Assembly: GCA_034698045.1 (NCBI GenBank)
Contig: JAQGAU010000487.1
Coordinates: 1-27,221, forward strand
Reading direction: 5' to 3'
DNA: 27,221 nt
From: Paramacrobiotus richtersi
Lineage: Eukaryota > Tardigrada > Eutardigrada > Parachela > Macrobiotidae
In this document: positions 1 through 10,300 of the stretch, piece after piece
How positions within the stretch are numbered: the stretch's first letter is position 1
Layout: each line of letters begins with the position of its first letter
Program-made: the position numbers and the translations under genes
Notes under the pieces: model-generated
The model's input: the letters and a program-made list of their open reading frames with translations, nothing else
Databases searched by the model: none
What the model was told of the DNA's origin: nothing

Positions 1-1956
1 GGTGCTGGCAGTGTGAGCATGTGAGGTGTAATCACTGGGATGGAGAGGGACGGAGGATTCTAGGCGTTGTGTTTCCGTTATGCATGTTTCATCTTCCCTT
101 ACGATTGTAGGCCGATCCACATATGCTCTGATCGGTTTACTGCTTAATGGAACAGCTGGACAAAATGCTCTGGTTTTTAATTAAGGATGAAGGTTTGTAA
201 GGCGACACGGTAAAATTAATGTAGATCAGATGGAACAAAAGCTGCAAATTATCGTTTTGACATTTTTCCATGATCTTTTGTGGAATTGTGTCACTCTGGT
301 TGTATGTTGCTGTCAAACAGCAAATACAGGAATCAACATCAATATTTTACAGAAAAGAAATGCTCTGTGTATAACATTTGAACGCTACAAGAACATTTTA
401 GCGACGATGTGTAGTTGTTGCTTTGTTTTCTTGCATGTGTCGAAAGTAATTTTAGTTGTTTTCGAATGAAAAAAATTCAAATTCAAAAGAAAAATAAAGG
501 ATGTTTTTTTCCTCTCAGGAATGTAGCTTTTCAGTACAGTGTTATGCACTAAACGCCTATGGATGTTAAAGTCTTCAACAACTGTTGATACGTCAACAAA
601 GACTGCATCAAACCAAACATCTTTAAAGTAGTATAAAGCCCGCGGAAATCATTAATGGATTCCCAACCACTGAGTCAGACTAGACATCCGATTGATAATT
701 TTGTTGATCTAGGAAATCATACCACGTAAGGCCGTTTTGTTTTTACGATTCACGATGAACACACATCGATATCGAGCATCATGTATACCTGGCGGAAGTG
801 CTGAAGAATGGTTATTCCATGCTTACAACAACATGCATCTCTTATCACGAGAGTCTGCTCCTCGAGTAGGAATGTGAATCACGCAATGCGAATGACGAGA
901 GTGGGGTATAAATTATTTTTATTTCCAATGAGGACTGCTGCGACGGGTCGTTTCTTTGTTATGTTTCACCGGTAGGAATGTTGTGTTTACCCGCTTGGAT
1001 AAACGTTTGCACTGTTTTGATAACACGCTGCACTCTGTACATGTACCGTATGCGTTCGAGTGTTAATTCTGTGCGTTCAGTACCTATGTTTCGCGTACAG
1101 ATGCACATGCATTTGGCATTTACATATAATACGTGTATCAATATTAAACACTTGTAAATTAACTGTCAATAATGTTTTAACTTTGTGTTACTATTATCTG
1201 GGATACACACGTGTTCAAACTAATTCCAGTTGCTGTCATTATTCATGTGTGCAAGTTTAAGATCTGCCGTGGATAACTCAGACCACAATCATCATGACAT
1301 GAAAGACATTACAATGCACCCATCATAATGAAGTACATGACGTTCATGTTGATTGAAAAGATTAAACCGTGTGAACAATTCAACAACACGCTGCTACGGT
1401 TTAAATACGTAATACGTATACGTTATGTGAAAAATTTAGGTATACTGTAATGTAGAGATATGTGAAGCTTTTGCATTTAGGCTGCGACATTTTATTGTGC
1501 GTATTTTATCTGTTAACTACGGTATGCACGTAATGACTTGTACCGTATTCACAATACAGCTATACACATGAAACTGTTGGCCGGAACTATAAACACTAAA
1601 AAATGCTATGAACTTTCACCGTGAAGCAGTAACGGATGCAGTATTATACTATTATCTATCCGAATGCTTACATTGCTAACGGTACACAATTTATTATCAC
1701 CGATAATGCATAACTTGCCACGTTTGATAAACTTTCTCAAAAACAAATTATAACACGGTAATTAGAACATTTTTTACTACAGCCTAATTTCACTTTTTTT
1801 GACAAAAGAGGATTAGGGCGGTCATCATAATTCACTCGCAACATGTCATTCCTGATTTCTTTCCTGGCGTATCTCTCTATTATTACTCTTTACCGTCATG
1901 GTTTCGATTGTTAAACGTGCTTAACGAAGAATCTAAGATCGTAATCTATTCTGCAG
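1..1956. other. 5' flank or first intron of the mec-8-like gene, no coding exon found
   Basis: I see no convincing coding exon here. The open frames are short and have no domain-like sequence. A TATA-like GGTATAAATT occurs near 904-913 on the plus strand, with an ATG at 928 opening only 15 codons before a stop; its possible donor (CACCG|gtagga) is in the wrong phase to join the first visible exon at 1957, which starts in phase 0. The missing N-terminus of the RNA-binding protein must come from an exon that I could not identify here or from beyond the left edge. A palindrome ACGTATACGT lies near 1413-1422 in a TACG-rich patch. Confidence 0.5.
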
Positions 1957-4368
1957 GTACGGACTCTCTTTATCAGTGGCTTACCAATGGATGTCAAGGC
2001 ACGGGAACTGTACCTACTCTTCCGTGGTTACGAGGTAAAAAGGCGCGCTACGCCGTTTAAAGAACGTACTCGCAAAAGGGAGAAATGACACTGGATTTCT
2101 CTTTCACGCTGCTTTCGTTTAGGGATACGAAAGCTCCATGTTAAAGATTACTGGAAAGGTTGGCAAGCCATCATCGGTAAGGCAACGCGCCAAACTCCGC
2201 CTCGAATGCTCGGTATTACAAAATTTGTGCTTTCTTTCGCAGCCCGTCGGATTCGTAACGTTTACTAGCCGGTCGCAGGCCGAAATTGCCCGCCAGGAGC
2301 TCCAGGTATTCATCGTCAGAAGGTTATTTTTGAATTGCAGAATCACAGTTGCTAAACAATGCTCGCCATCCATAAACGTGCTTCGCTCACAAAATACCCC
2401 CATTTCTGTAACAATAACCCTTGGTAAAGAAGAGACTAAATTATTTGTTAAGTGTTTGCGAGCCTCGATTTATCACGCATTTCATGTTTTTCCTCGGGAC
2501 TATACGTCATATCTCATTAACAGCAGGTTTCAACATACAGTTCGTTGTCTGCGTCTTCGATGCATTAATACAGCAATTCACGAAGTAATCTTGATCCAAA
2601 GAGTACCTTTCGTTCTGCATGCATGTAATACATACTCTTGAGGAATCTGCATGATAGTGCATAGCTTGCGGTAAGTATACCTATTAGCATCTAACAGCAC
2701 GCTGTGTCTGTACCAGTATGAAATGTTGCTTCTGCTTGTGCTCAAGAAGTGTGTATTTCTTCAGGGCATCCGTTTTGATCTGGATTCGATGCAAACGCTG
2801 CGGTTGGAGTTTGCCAAAACCAATACCAAAGTGCCAAAGCCCCGTCTCGCTAGTGTTGGTCAGACACCAGTGTCTGCTCCCGCAAACGCTGCCTGTCCGA
2901 ATACGGCGCTGCTTAATGGAGGAGCCGGGTTGTTTCTTAGTTCTCATCATCAAAGTAATTAAGCTGAACAACTCGTAAATACGGCAAAGGAGCCACTATA
3001 ACTTCTGGCACTTCTGTACATCAAAACCATTCCAATAGGGACAGCTTTTCTGTTATTCGTCGACGTCTGTATACGATACTGTTGAGAGAGGAAGGATTAA
3101 CCGGAGTTTTCCGCGTTTTATAGATGCTTATCCTACAGTATCGGAAGCGGGCAACGCCACCTGCGACGGTATGAACTGGCCTTGGTCACTGCAGCATTTG
3201 GCCGCCTTGCAGAGCTACATGGGAGCAGCGGCCTGTCCGTCGCCTGACTATTCCAATCCCGAACAGCTGGCTGCCATGATGAACGCCTTCAACCATCCCT
3301 CCTATTTTCCGTCGCTGAGCCACCAGGTCAGGTTATTCTTGCAAGGAGCTTGTGTTGAAGGCGTCCAGTAGTTACTAATCTGGAGCTCATGAGATAGGCA
3401 GTTGTCACCATAGTTTTCATAAATAACTCCAGTTAAGTAATTATTGCCACAGGTAACACTCTACCTGGGCGCTTACGCGGAAAGTTATTTCAATGTCTTG
3501 GAAGGAACACGTGTCCCTATTGTTGCAGATTGCCAACGCCAATCCCAATCCGTCCCCATTAGCCATTCCTTCCGCCAACCATAGCCTATTAGCCGCAGCC
3601 TTCGGGGGCAATACCTCCGGTGCCGCACCGGTGGGAATTAATCCGCCATGCAATACCCTCTTTGTAGCCAATCTGGGGACTAATGTGTCCGAGATGGAGA
3701 TCCGCCATTTGTTCTCCAGGTATGTGCGTGCAGTCAGCCGCTGTGTACTCTTACGTGACATGCAGTAATGCTAGAATTAAGCTTGTGAATAATTCAAGCC
3801 AGCATTTGAACAATCTCTTGCGGAAAGCCATTTTGAGGATTATTACTGTTGCTATCCATTCTAGTGTACAAAATACTGAAGTGGCGGCAGTGCTAGTACT
3901 TGTACATCATTGTCTCTTCTGGAGATTTCTTAAGCTTGTTCAGTTTTGGAAACTTAATAATGATGCAGAATTTTGTGAATGGTGCTACAATTTGAACAAG
4001 GGAGGAGCGAGTGATTGCATTCAGTTTAACGGCTTTTGTGTGCAGCTTTCCCGGATTCAGTCGATGTCGATTGAACAGTAATGGCAAGCTGATGCCGTCC
4101 AATGGAACCGTCAATGGCTGTCAGAATGGGCATGCCGGCGCCGTGGTCTTTGTTGACTTTGGGGATGTCCGCTGCGCCACCAATGCCATGCTGTCGCTCC
4201 AGGGCGTCAAACTATCCAGCTCACCAGCTACTGGCGCAGGAATTCGTATTGAATATGCCAAACAGAAAATGGCCGATGTATGTATGGTGCTAGTGTTGTG
4301 CTTTGACCGATGTAGCACTTTCCGTTGGTAACATATTCATGTTTTCATGCTGTCCGCAGGTTCCCTGA
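1957..4368 (+). CDS. mec-8: MEC-8/Couch potato/RBPMS-family RNA-binding protein with two RRMs (5' end missing)
   Basis: Exons: 1957-2034, 2123-2176, 2243-2305, 2765-2954, 3139-3326, 3529-3719, 4046-4277, 4360-4368. All have GT-AG borders and the phases join cleanly into 334 residues. RRM1 lies in exons 1-4 with RNP2 LFISGLP and RNP1 VGFVTFTS, and shows the family signature [16 protein letters not shown] followed by [13 protein letters not shown] linker rich in Pro, Ala and Asn follows (exons 4-6). RRM2 (exons 6-7) has [10 protein letters not shown], then FPGFSR and [10 protein letters not shown]. Two RRMs match nematode MEC-8 better than single-RRM RBPMS. Proteins of this family bind paired GCAC-type sites as dimers and regulate alternative splicing (established for the family). 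RRM2 carries an Asn/Gly-rich loop insertion. The last exon adds only Val-Pro and TGA; if intron 7 is retained, 18 other residues precede a TAA. No initiator ATG is assigned, so the N-terminus is incomplete. Confidence 0.95.
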
Positions 4369-4767
4369 ACGGAGCGGCTTCTTCATTGTCGCTAATGGCA
4401 CTGCTTTACCGGGAATCTTCGTCCGTCTCAAACTATATGCTTTCAGAATAACAATCTCTGTCAAACATTGCCGTTCAAGTAGGGCTTTTCATTTTCAAGT
4501 ATTTGTAGATATGTATTTATGACATGAAGATATGGCATGAAGGAACGTTGTGTATTGGTGCATTAAAAGAAAGCTTGTAGACCAGCTTCAACTGTTCTAC
4601 TTCACGTGATTCAGTGAACAGAAATGGCGAATGTTCTATGGCAATGCGAAGATGCGAAAATTAACGCAGCAAAAGATAAATCGAAAAAGGGAAACGTTTT
4701 ACGTTGCTCTAAATGACCAGTAGGCGCCGACCATGTAAACCAACAGCTTGATATTTTCCTATACTTT
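4369..4767. other. convergent 3' regions of the mec-8-like gene and the membrane CUB-like gene
   Basis: This 399-nt gap separates the stop of the plus-strand RNA-binding protein gene from the stop of the minus-strand membrane gene, so the two genes are tail-to-tail. A plus-strand ATTAAA at 4562-4567, about 195 nt after the TGA, is the best polyadenylation signal for the first gene. I found no canonical AATAAA for the minus-strand gene. Nothing else here looks coding. Confidence 0.5.
4562..4567 (+). terminator. possible polyadenylation signal ATTAAA of the mec-8-like gene
   Basis: ATTAAA is the commonest variant of AATAAA. It lies about 195 nt downstream of the predicted TGA and before the 3' end of the convergent gene. 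Sequence match only. Confidence 0.35.
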
Positions 4768-6584
4768 TTACTCGGACTCAAACAGTGGATTGTGGTCATC
4801 GCCCTTGTTGCCAAACCCTCCCTTCCTGAAGTTTCCGATAAGCGGGAAGGGTTTCCCGGACATTCGCGTGATCATGGCAACGAGCAGAACGAGGAGAAGC
4901 AGGGCGACTAGGACCAACAGGAACATGCCGGCGATGGTCAGAGCTTTCATCTCTACCAAACACAAACGAAGGATATAAGAACATCGTGGACCTTGGCTCG
5001 TGTACCGGTTATACGCAGTTCCAGTAAGCTAGTATGCAGGCAACTAAAATGCTTATACGGTGTAAGAAAAGAGGATTCGTACCAGCAAACAATCGCTCGA
5101 CATGAGTCTTGCGTTCCGATTCCTCGTAGGACTGCGTTGTTGTGCGGCGGGTCGTCGTTGGAATTGTGTACGCAGTGTAGTCGTAATAAGAGCTGCGTCG
5201 TGTCGTTGTCGTCGCAGCTATAAACAGAACACATTTTGAGATTATCTGAAATTTACCTCAATGTACAACCGCTGACAAAGCAGTTTGCTGGGCATTTGTT
5301 TGTGCTGTTATTTGGCACATTTTACGTACGGCAGGTTTGCTGGTTGTACGCGCGATTGGAAATGTCTAGTGCGGCAGTATAGGTCAAGGGGCAGTTGATG
5401 CGGCTGGCATAAGAGTATCCAGTGCAGATAATATCGTTAGGCACGTAACCGTTTAGAGCTCGACATAAGCTCTCGCTTGATGATGGCGAATCTAGAAACA
5501 GCAAGAGTTACAGTATACTTTAATCAATTTCACATCAAAACGAAGCCGCAGAAGATCACGTAAATCGTTTCCGTGTAACGTCATTTATTTGATCCCTATT
5601 CTGTTTCTTGCCATTAGCTGATTGTGATGAAATGCTCACTTTTTACTATTGTGTAATCAAAGTGCACTTCGTGTGAGTACACCGTGGCTAGTTTGGGTTC
5701 CAGGAACAGCCTGAAGCTGAGACGCTGCTGGGTGTTGTAGGATGTGAGGAGCTGTGCTACGGAATCGGGATAGCGGTTTTTTGGACTGGCACCTCCCGGG
5801 ATGCGTTTGATCAGGTTGCCCGGATTACCAGACTGCACGTTCTCGTATATTTCCACCCAGTCACCCGGTGCCAAATCAGAACGTCTAAAAACATAGAAAA
5901 AGGCTGTCTAATCCAAAAATCGAAATCATTGTTAAACGTTTAGTTGCGTTTCAAATCATGGACACAAAACATTTGCTTTCCAAACAGTTTCTGAAGGTAA
6001 AACGCACTTCTGCAGGGCAGTTGCTGTTTTCTATTTGTGTTGGAATACGTACGGAATATTGAAGTACACTGCATGGTTGACACTACACGAGGTGGTTTGC
6101 ACAGTGACCGAGCAGTTCTCTATGGGAACGACGTAGAAGTATAGCTTTCCTGCTCTGCCCGTGCTGGTGTACCGGTCGGGACATGGCAAGAAATATGTCT
6201 GTCCGCAGTAGTTTTCCAGTTTAACTGCAACGCGAAAAAATGTCATCGTTTTTCACGATATGGAACCTTTTGGCATAGGAACTTTATTACGTAAGTCACG
6301 AAACACAGACTACATAGTCAAAATAGGCATAATATTTTCAAAGGTAATTAAAACAGAAACTGCTATTCTAATGAATCGTGTTATTATAAGAAACAAATTG
6401 TGAAATTGAATGATCAGGAGCGGGTTTCAATGCATTACGTTGCACTACGAGCGTTCTTTAATAGGAAATTACATGAAATTTAATGGCGGCAATTTTATGA
6501 CATTAACATAGACTTACTTCTTGGATAGTCATATTCGGCTCGAACCAAAACCAGACAGGAAAGGGACAACAAGATGTGCCACAT
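4768..6584 (-). CDS. single-pass membrane protein with CUB-like ectodomain and Thr-rich stalk
   Basis: Six exons, in order of transcription: 6584-6518, 6224-6053, 5884-5640, 5491-5330, 5217-5083, 4952-4768, giving 321 aa with ATG and TAA. Residues 1-16 are a signal peptide (MWHILLSLSCLVLVRA, cleavage after VRA). Residues about 25-161 look like a diverged CUB domain: a Cys-containing first half, then GDWVEIYENV and a Phe-rich C-terminal strand. Residues 162-215 hold four cysteines with a faint LDL-receptor-A look (weak). Residues 216-260 are a Thr/Arg-rich stalk with TTTTRR and TTTRRTTT, likely O-glycosylated. Residues 264-288 are one hydrophobic helix, followed by a tail of about 33 residues containing RMSGKPFPLIG and ending FESE. 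Introns after exons 1, 3, 4 and 5 are phase 1. The stalk and TM exons match a paralogue at 26668-27051. By analogy with CUB-bearing receptor auxiliary proteins (LEV-10, SOL-1, Neto) it could be a co-receptor, but that is inference. Confidence 0.87.
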
Positions 6585-7380
6585 TTTCAGTTTGAAACAG
6601 GAGCAGAAATTACTTAGCTATTTGTAACTACAAGCACAGCCAGTCTCGCCCAGTTGAAACCATTATTGCCAGCTCGTTGTACACATGTAAGGCAGCATAA
6701 AGTTAACCAGCCGCTAGTAGGTTCGCCTATACATTTCCGGTTGATCTAAAGACGCAGATATCTGAGATAACAGTATATGCAGCAGGTACAATACCAGTCT
6801 CCTACAGACGCGTACGTTCCATAGAATGTCATACTTTGCGCGCCATGGTGTACTGACAGAAGCAAATTTAAGAATGATGGAAATATCCGATAAGTTTTTG
6901 TGTGGTCTAGCTAAACCGAGATCAGTATCAGTCACGACTACAAGTTAGAAAACCGCAAAGTCTGTGGCAGTCGTACGCGAAGACAGTAAAACTGCACTGC
7001 TGTTCTGTAACTGACCTTTGTAACACACTATCTGATTAAAAGCCTACGGTAGCTTGCAGTGCCTTACACTTGGTTCTAAACTTCTACCGGTACGTCTGTT
7101 AAGTATGGTTTGCGGTAATAACTATTCCGGCGTTTTATGACTTTGCTGCAACACACGTGTACTTTATCGTAAGAGCGCTTTTCACGTATGTGTAGAAAGC
7201 AACGCAAGAATTTTCATGGTGACGAAAGGTTTATACAAGACAGGTGATGTGTTTCATGAAAAAAAGGTCAAGGTGAAAGTCAGCCTTTCCGTAATACGAG
7301 TAGCGTTAAAATGGAATAGCTGAATGCTAACAGAAAAGTTGACAATCATACCAAACGCACTCGATTTTACAGCGTTATTC
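6585..7380. other. intergenic: promoter side of the membrane gene, 3' side of gene A
   Basis: The upstream flank of the membrane gene meets the 3' flank of triple-CUB gene A, both on the minus strand. I found no exon-like ORF, no clear TATA box and no canonical AATAAA for gene A. The 73-codon minus-strand open frame near 6714-6935 shows no family resemblance and no plausible splice context. Confidence 0.5.
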
Positions 7381-10300
7381 CTATTTCACAGCTTCCACTT
7401 TGATGTTAAATCCTTGGCCCCCAACAGAATAATCACTTCGGAAGAGGGCAATCTGAAACCATGAAATTTTATAAATGGTATAATAGCAGTTAACTGGACT
7501 GTTAACGTGTGAAACTGTGCAGTGGAAATATTGAACGTACTGTCTTGCTAAATGTAGTTGTTAAACTGTCCAACGGATTGGGTTCACAGAACTCCATTCC
7601 GGCGATTTCCAGTTTGTCACGGTGGCAAGCTTCGGCAATCTGTAGATATCGATTCAGTTAGTGGTTAGAAACAGTAGAATTTCAACATGTTATCGAAGCA
7701 TGAGCTGGTAGACACGCTTTTGAAGCAACCGCTTTGCTCGCCGAGAGTAAATAACTACATACTGATGTACGTGCGCTTTCAGTCTTCTTATTTAGACTGG
7801 ACAAAATGTTAACACGATATAACCGAACTTACGCCAAATTCCGACGAAGGGTCCTGCGTGAACTACAGTAAGAAAAGCATGTGTTAGCCAACGGCATTGT
7901 GTCAAACAGCAAATATTCACTAGAATAACAAAAACGATGGAAGAAAATGCCTCTATATTCAGCCCCGATCTTTGGGCAATAGAAAAAGTCGAACTGCACA
8001 AACCGTTACCTTGAGCCGCATACCATCCGGACCTTCGACAAACCAGATGCAAAAAGCATTCCCAGGATATTCTCCTGATTCGTCCCGCGGAGACTTTATA
8101 TATCCTGCCGCTGCGGCTGTCACATTCACTCTGCCACCGCAGTCTGAAAACCACGAGTTAAAAAATGTAATCTGCCAAGTTATTGTGAGCATGACTGCAT
8201 GAGCCATGAGGCGTCATTTACATCAAAACACAGCCCTAGTGTTTGTATTTCCAGCTAGCTTCTCTTGCGCCCGATGCTAACGAGTGGAATAGCTCATTTA
8301 AGCTTTGTGTCAGAGTGAAGGGAGAAGCTGCTTGTGACTCGTATGCGTTGGACAGTCGACTGTCGGACAATATTTTCAGCGCCGTAAAGCAACATGAAAC
8401 ATCCCACAGGCAATAAACATTCCCTAGCGTCGCGTCAGTCGGTAATTACCATGCATCTTGTTTTTCTTTCTATGGAGCGAAGAACTCATCCACACGAGCG
8501 CAGTGCACACGAGCACGGGCTATGAGTCATACAACTGAACAGTCAATGCACCGCTCTCGTCGCGAAGCACCGCGATGTCCTCGCACTAACAGTCATAGAC
8601 GTGGTAATTGCCTATCAGAAACAGGTTATACAGGTACCTTTTGATAATAGTTCGACTAGCCAGTCAGCGTTCTGCCAATCCAATGCAGCGGAAGTTTGAT
8701 CTGCAACGAACAAGAAGAGGAACGGCCTATGTTGGTATTTGCTTAGTTGGTACTCGTGCCATACGAAGAATCGTCTACCGACACGACACGACGGGTTACC
8801 CAACTGAAAAGTCTTAACGTAATGGTCATACGAATGTCGTGCCATTTATTTATTAACAGGATGGACAAAATCATTACACAGTAATGTAAATCATGCAAGA
8901 ACAAATCAAATGCACAAGGTGCACATCAATAATCCGCGTGCTTACTTTCAGAACCATTGGCTGCAAGCAGCTTGCCACCGTCCGTAGAAGCACCCAAAGT
9001 GGTATTGTCGCCGGTTTCTGGAACTTCAGAATGAGACCGAAATAAATACTGTAGCTATACCGTCAGCAACCTTATGAGACAGGCAATTTCCGATACATAG
9101 CCAGTGTGTCGTCTTCGTCACGAACCCAATACCCACCCCTTTCCTCCTGCCTAAATAACCCAGAATATGGGAATTCATAGTTACAAATGTTCTTTCTTGC
9201 TGCAGTAATTAATGCTGAAATATTATATCGCAAATCTCGTAAGGATGCACTGCCGGGAATTACTAGGCCTGCCCATACAACACTGCAGCTAAACACGCAG
9301 ACTCCGTTAGCGTTTTCTTATAGGAGGCCGAGTACCTCACTCTTTGCATATAAAGTGACATAAGCCTCTGGTAGTCTTTTAGAGACACTGTACAAGTTGC
9401 CTGTTTTCTTTGAGACACTGGGAGATTTCGATCAACGATTCACCGAGAAGGCCTTCTAAACAGTAAAGGTCGTAAAATATTCGAGAAATTGGCAGATTTT
9501 CTTTCGTTTTTACGTATAGGTTACGTACACTGTTGATCGTTATGAGAGGCATGCCGCGCCATCCATCGACGCGACTCCGGGTGCTAAAACGGGACCATAC
9601 TGGATGATCCAACTTCTAACTTCTAACACTAACAAATCCAAAGATTTTATGTCACGTATTGGGAAACCACTTTATTCAGCAACTCACACACTCTACTGAT
9701 GGTCTTCTACTGGTCGTAGCGGTACAATACGTTGCTATGCCACAATTTTCGTGCGCCGGTGCGTGTTATTGCGAAAGGAATAAGGGTACGTTACATTATT
9801 CTTCGCATTAATCAGTCGCGAAGCGCTGCTGGTTTGTGGCACAATAATGCGGGCTCCAGTTGCAAAGGTGCAATGCAAAGTTGCGCTGCAATCACTTAGG
9901 TGAAATTAGGTCACACCCGGCAGCAGAATGAGAGTCGGTGTTTCTCTTATAAATGCAACTTTCTGGGAAGAAATTCGTTGACAGTGGTCAGTACAGCCCA
10001 TTAGCACAGTGGGTTGTATAAAACTGAGCTTTTTTCCGCTTCTGTGTTCTCACAGTGTCTCGGAACTGCGCACGGTATAGCGACAATACTCTACATAGTT
10101 ACGCATGTAAATCATGTAATAAAATTATTGCGCTATTACCTGCTTCGATTTTGATGGAAAACCCGCGCCCGGACGACGAATGATCGCTTTGAAACGTAAA
10201 AGTCTAATGGACAATTTCTTGGTAATATCACCGTACAGCACGAGGGGACAAATTCAAGCATACAGCACTTACCGTAACGTTGGAGGGTATGGTAACATCA

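Noticed and set aside
2138-2641. 167-codon plus-strand frame over the start of the mec-8-like gene
   Set aside because: It reads through exons 2 and 3 and their introns. The real exons are bounded by GT-AG sites and join into RRM1.
2684-2971. minus-strand frame of 95 codons
   Set aside because: It is the antisense shadow of exon 4 of the RNA-binding protein gene.
3441-3761. minus-strand frame of 106 codons
   Set aside because: It is antisense to exon 6, which encodes the start of RRM2.
4953-5234. minus-strand frame rich in Asp and Asn over the stalk exon
   Set aside because: The phase-consistent frame of exon 5217-5083 is a different one that gives the Thr/Arg-rich stalk, matched by the paralogue at 26917-27051.
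9072-9612. two minus-strand frames of 74 and 77 codons in intron 12 of gene A
   Set aside because: They look mildly protein-like, but there are no convincing splice sites in the needed phase, no counterpart in gene B and no recognised family.
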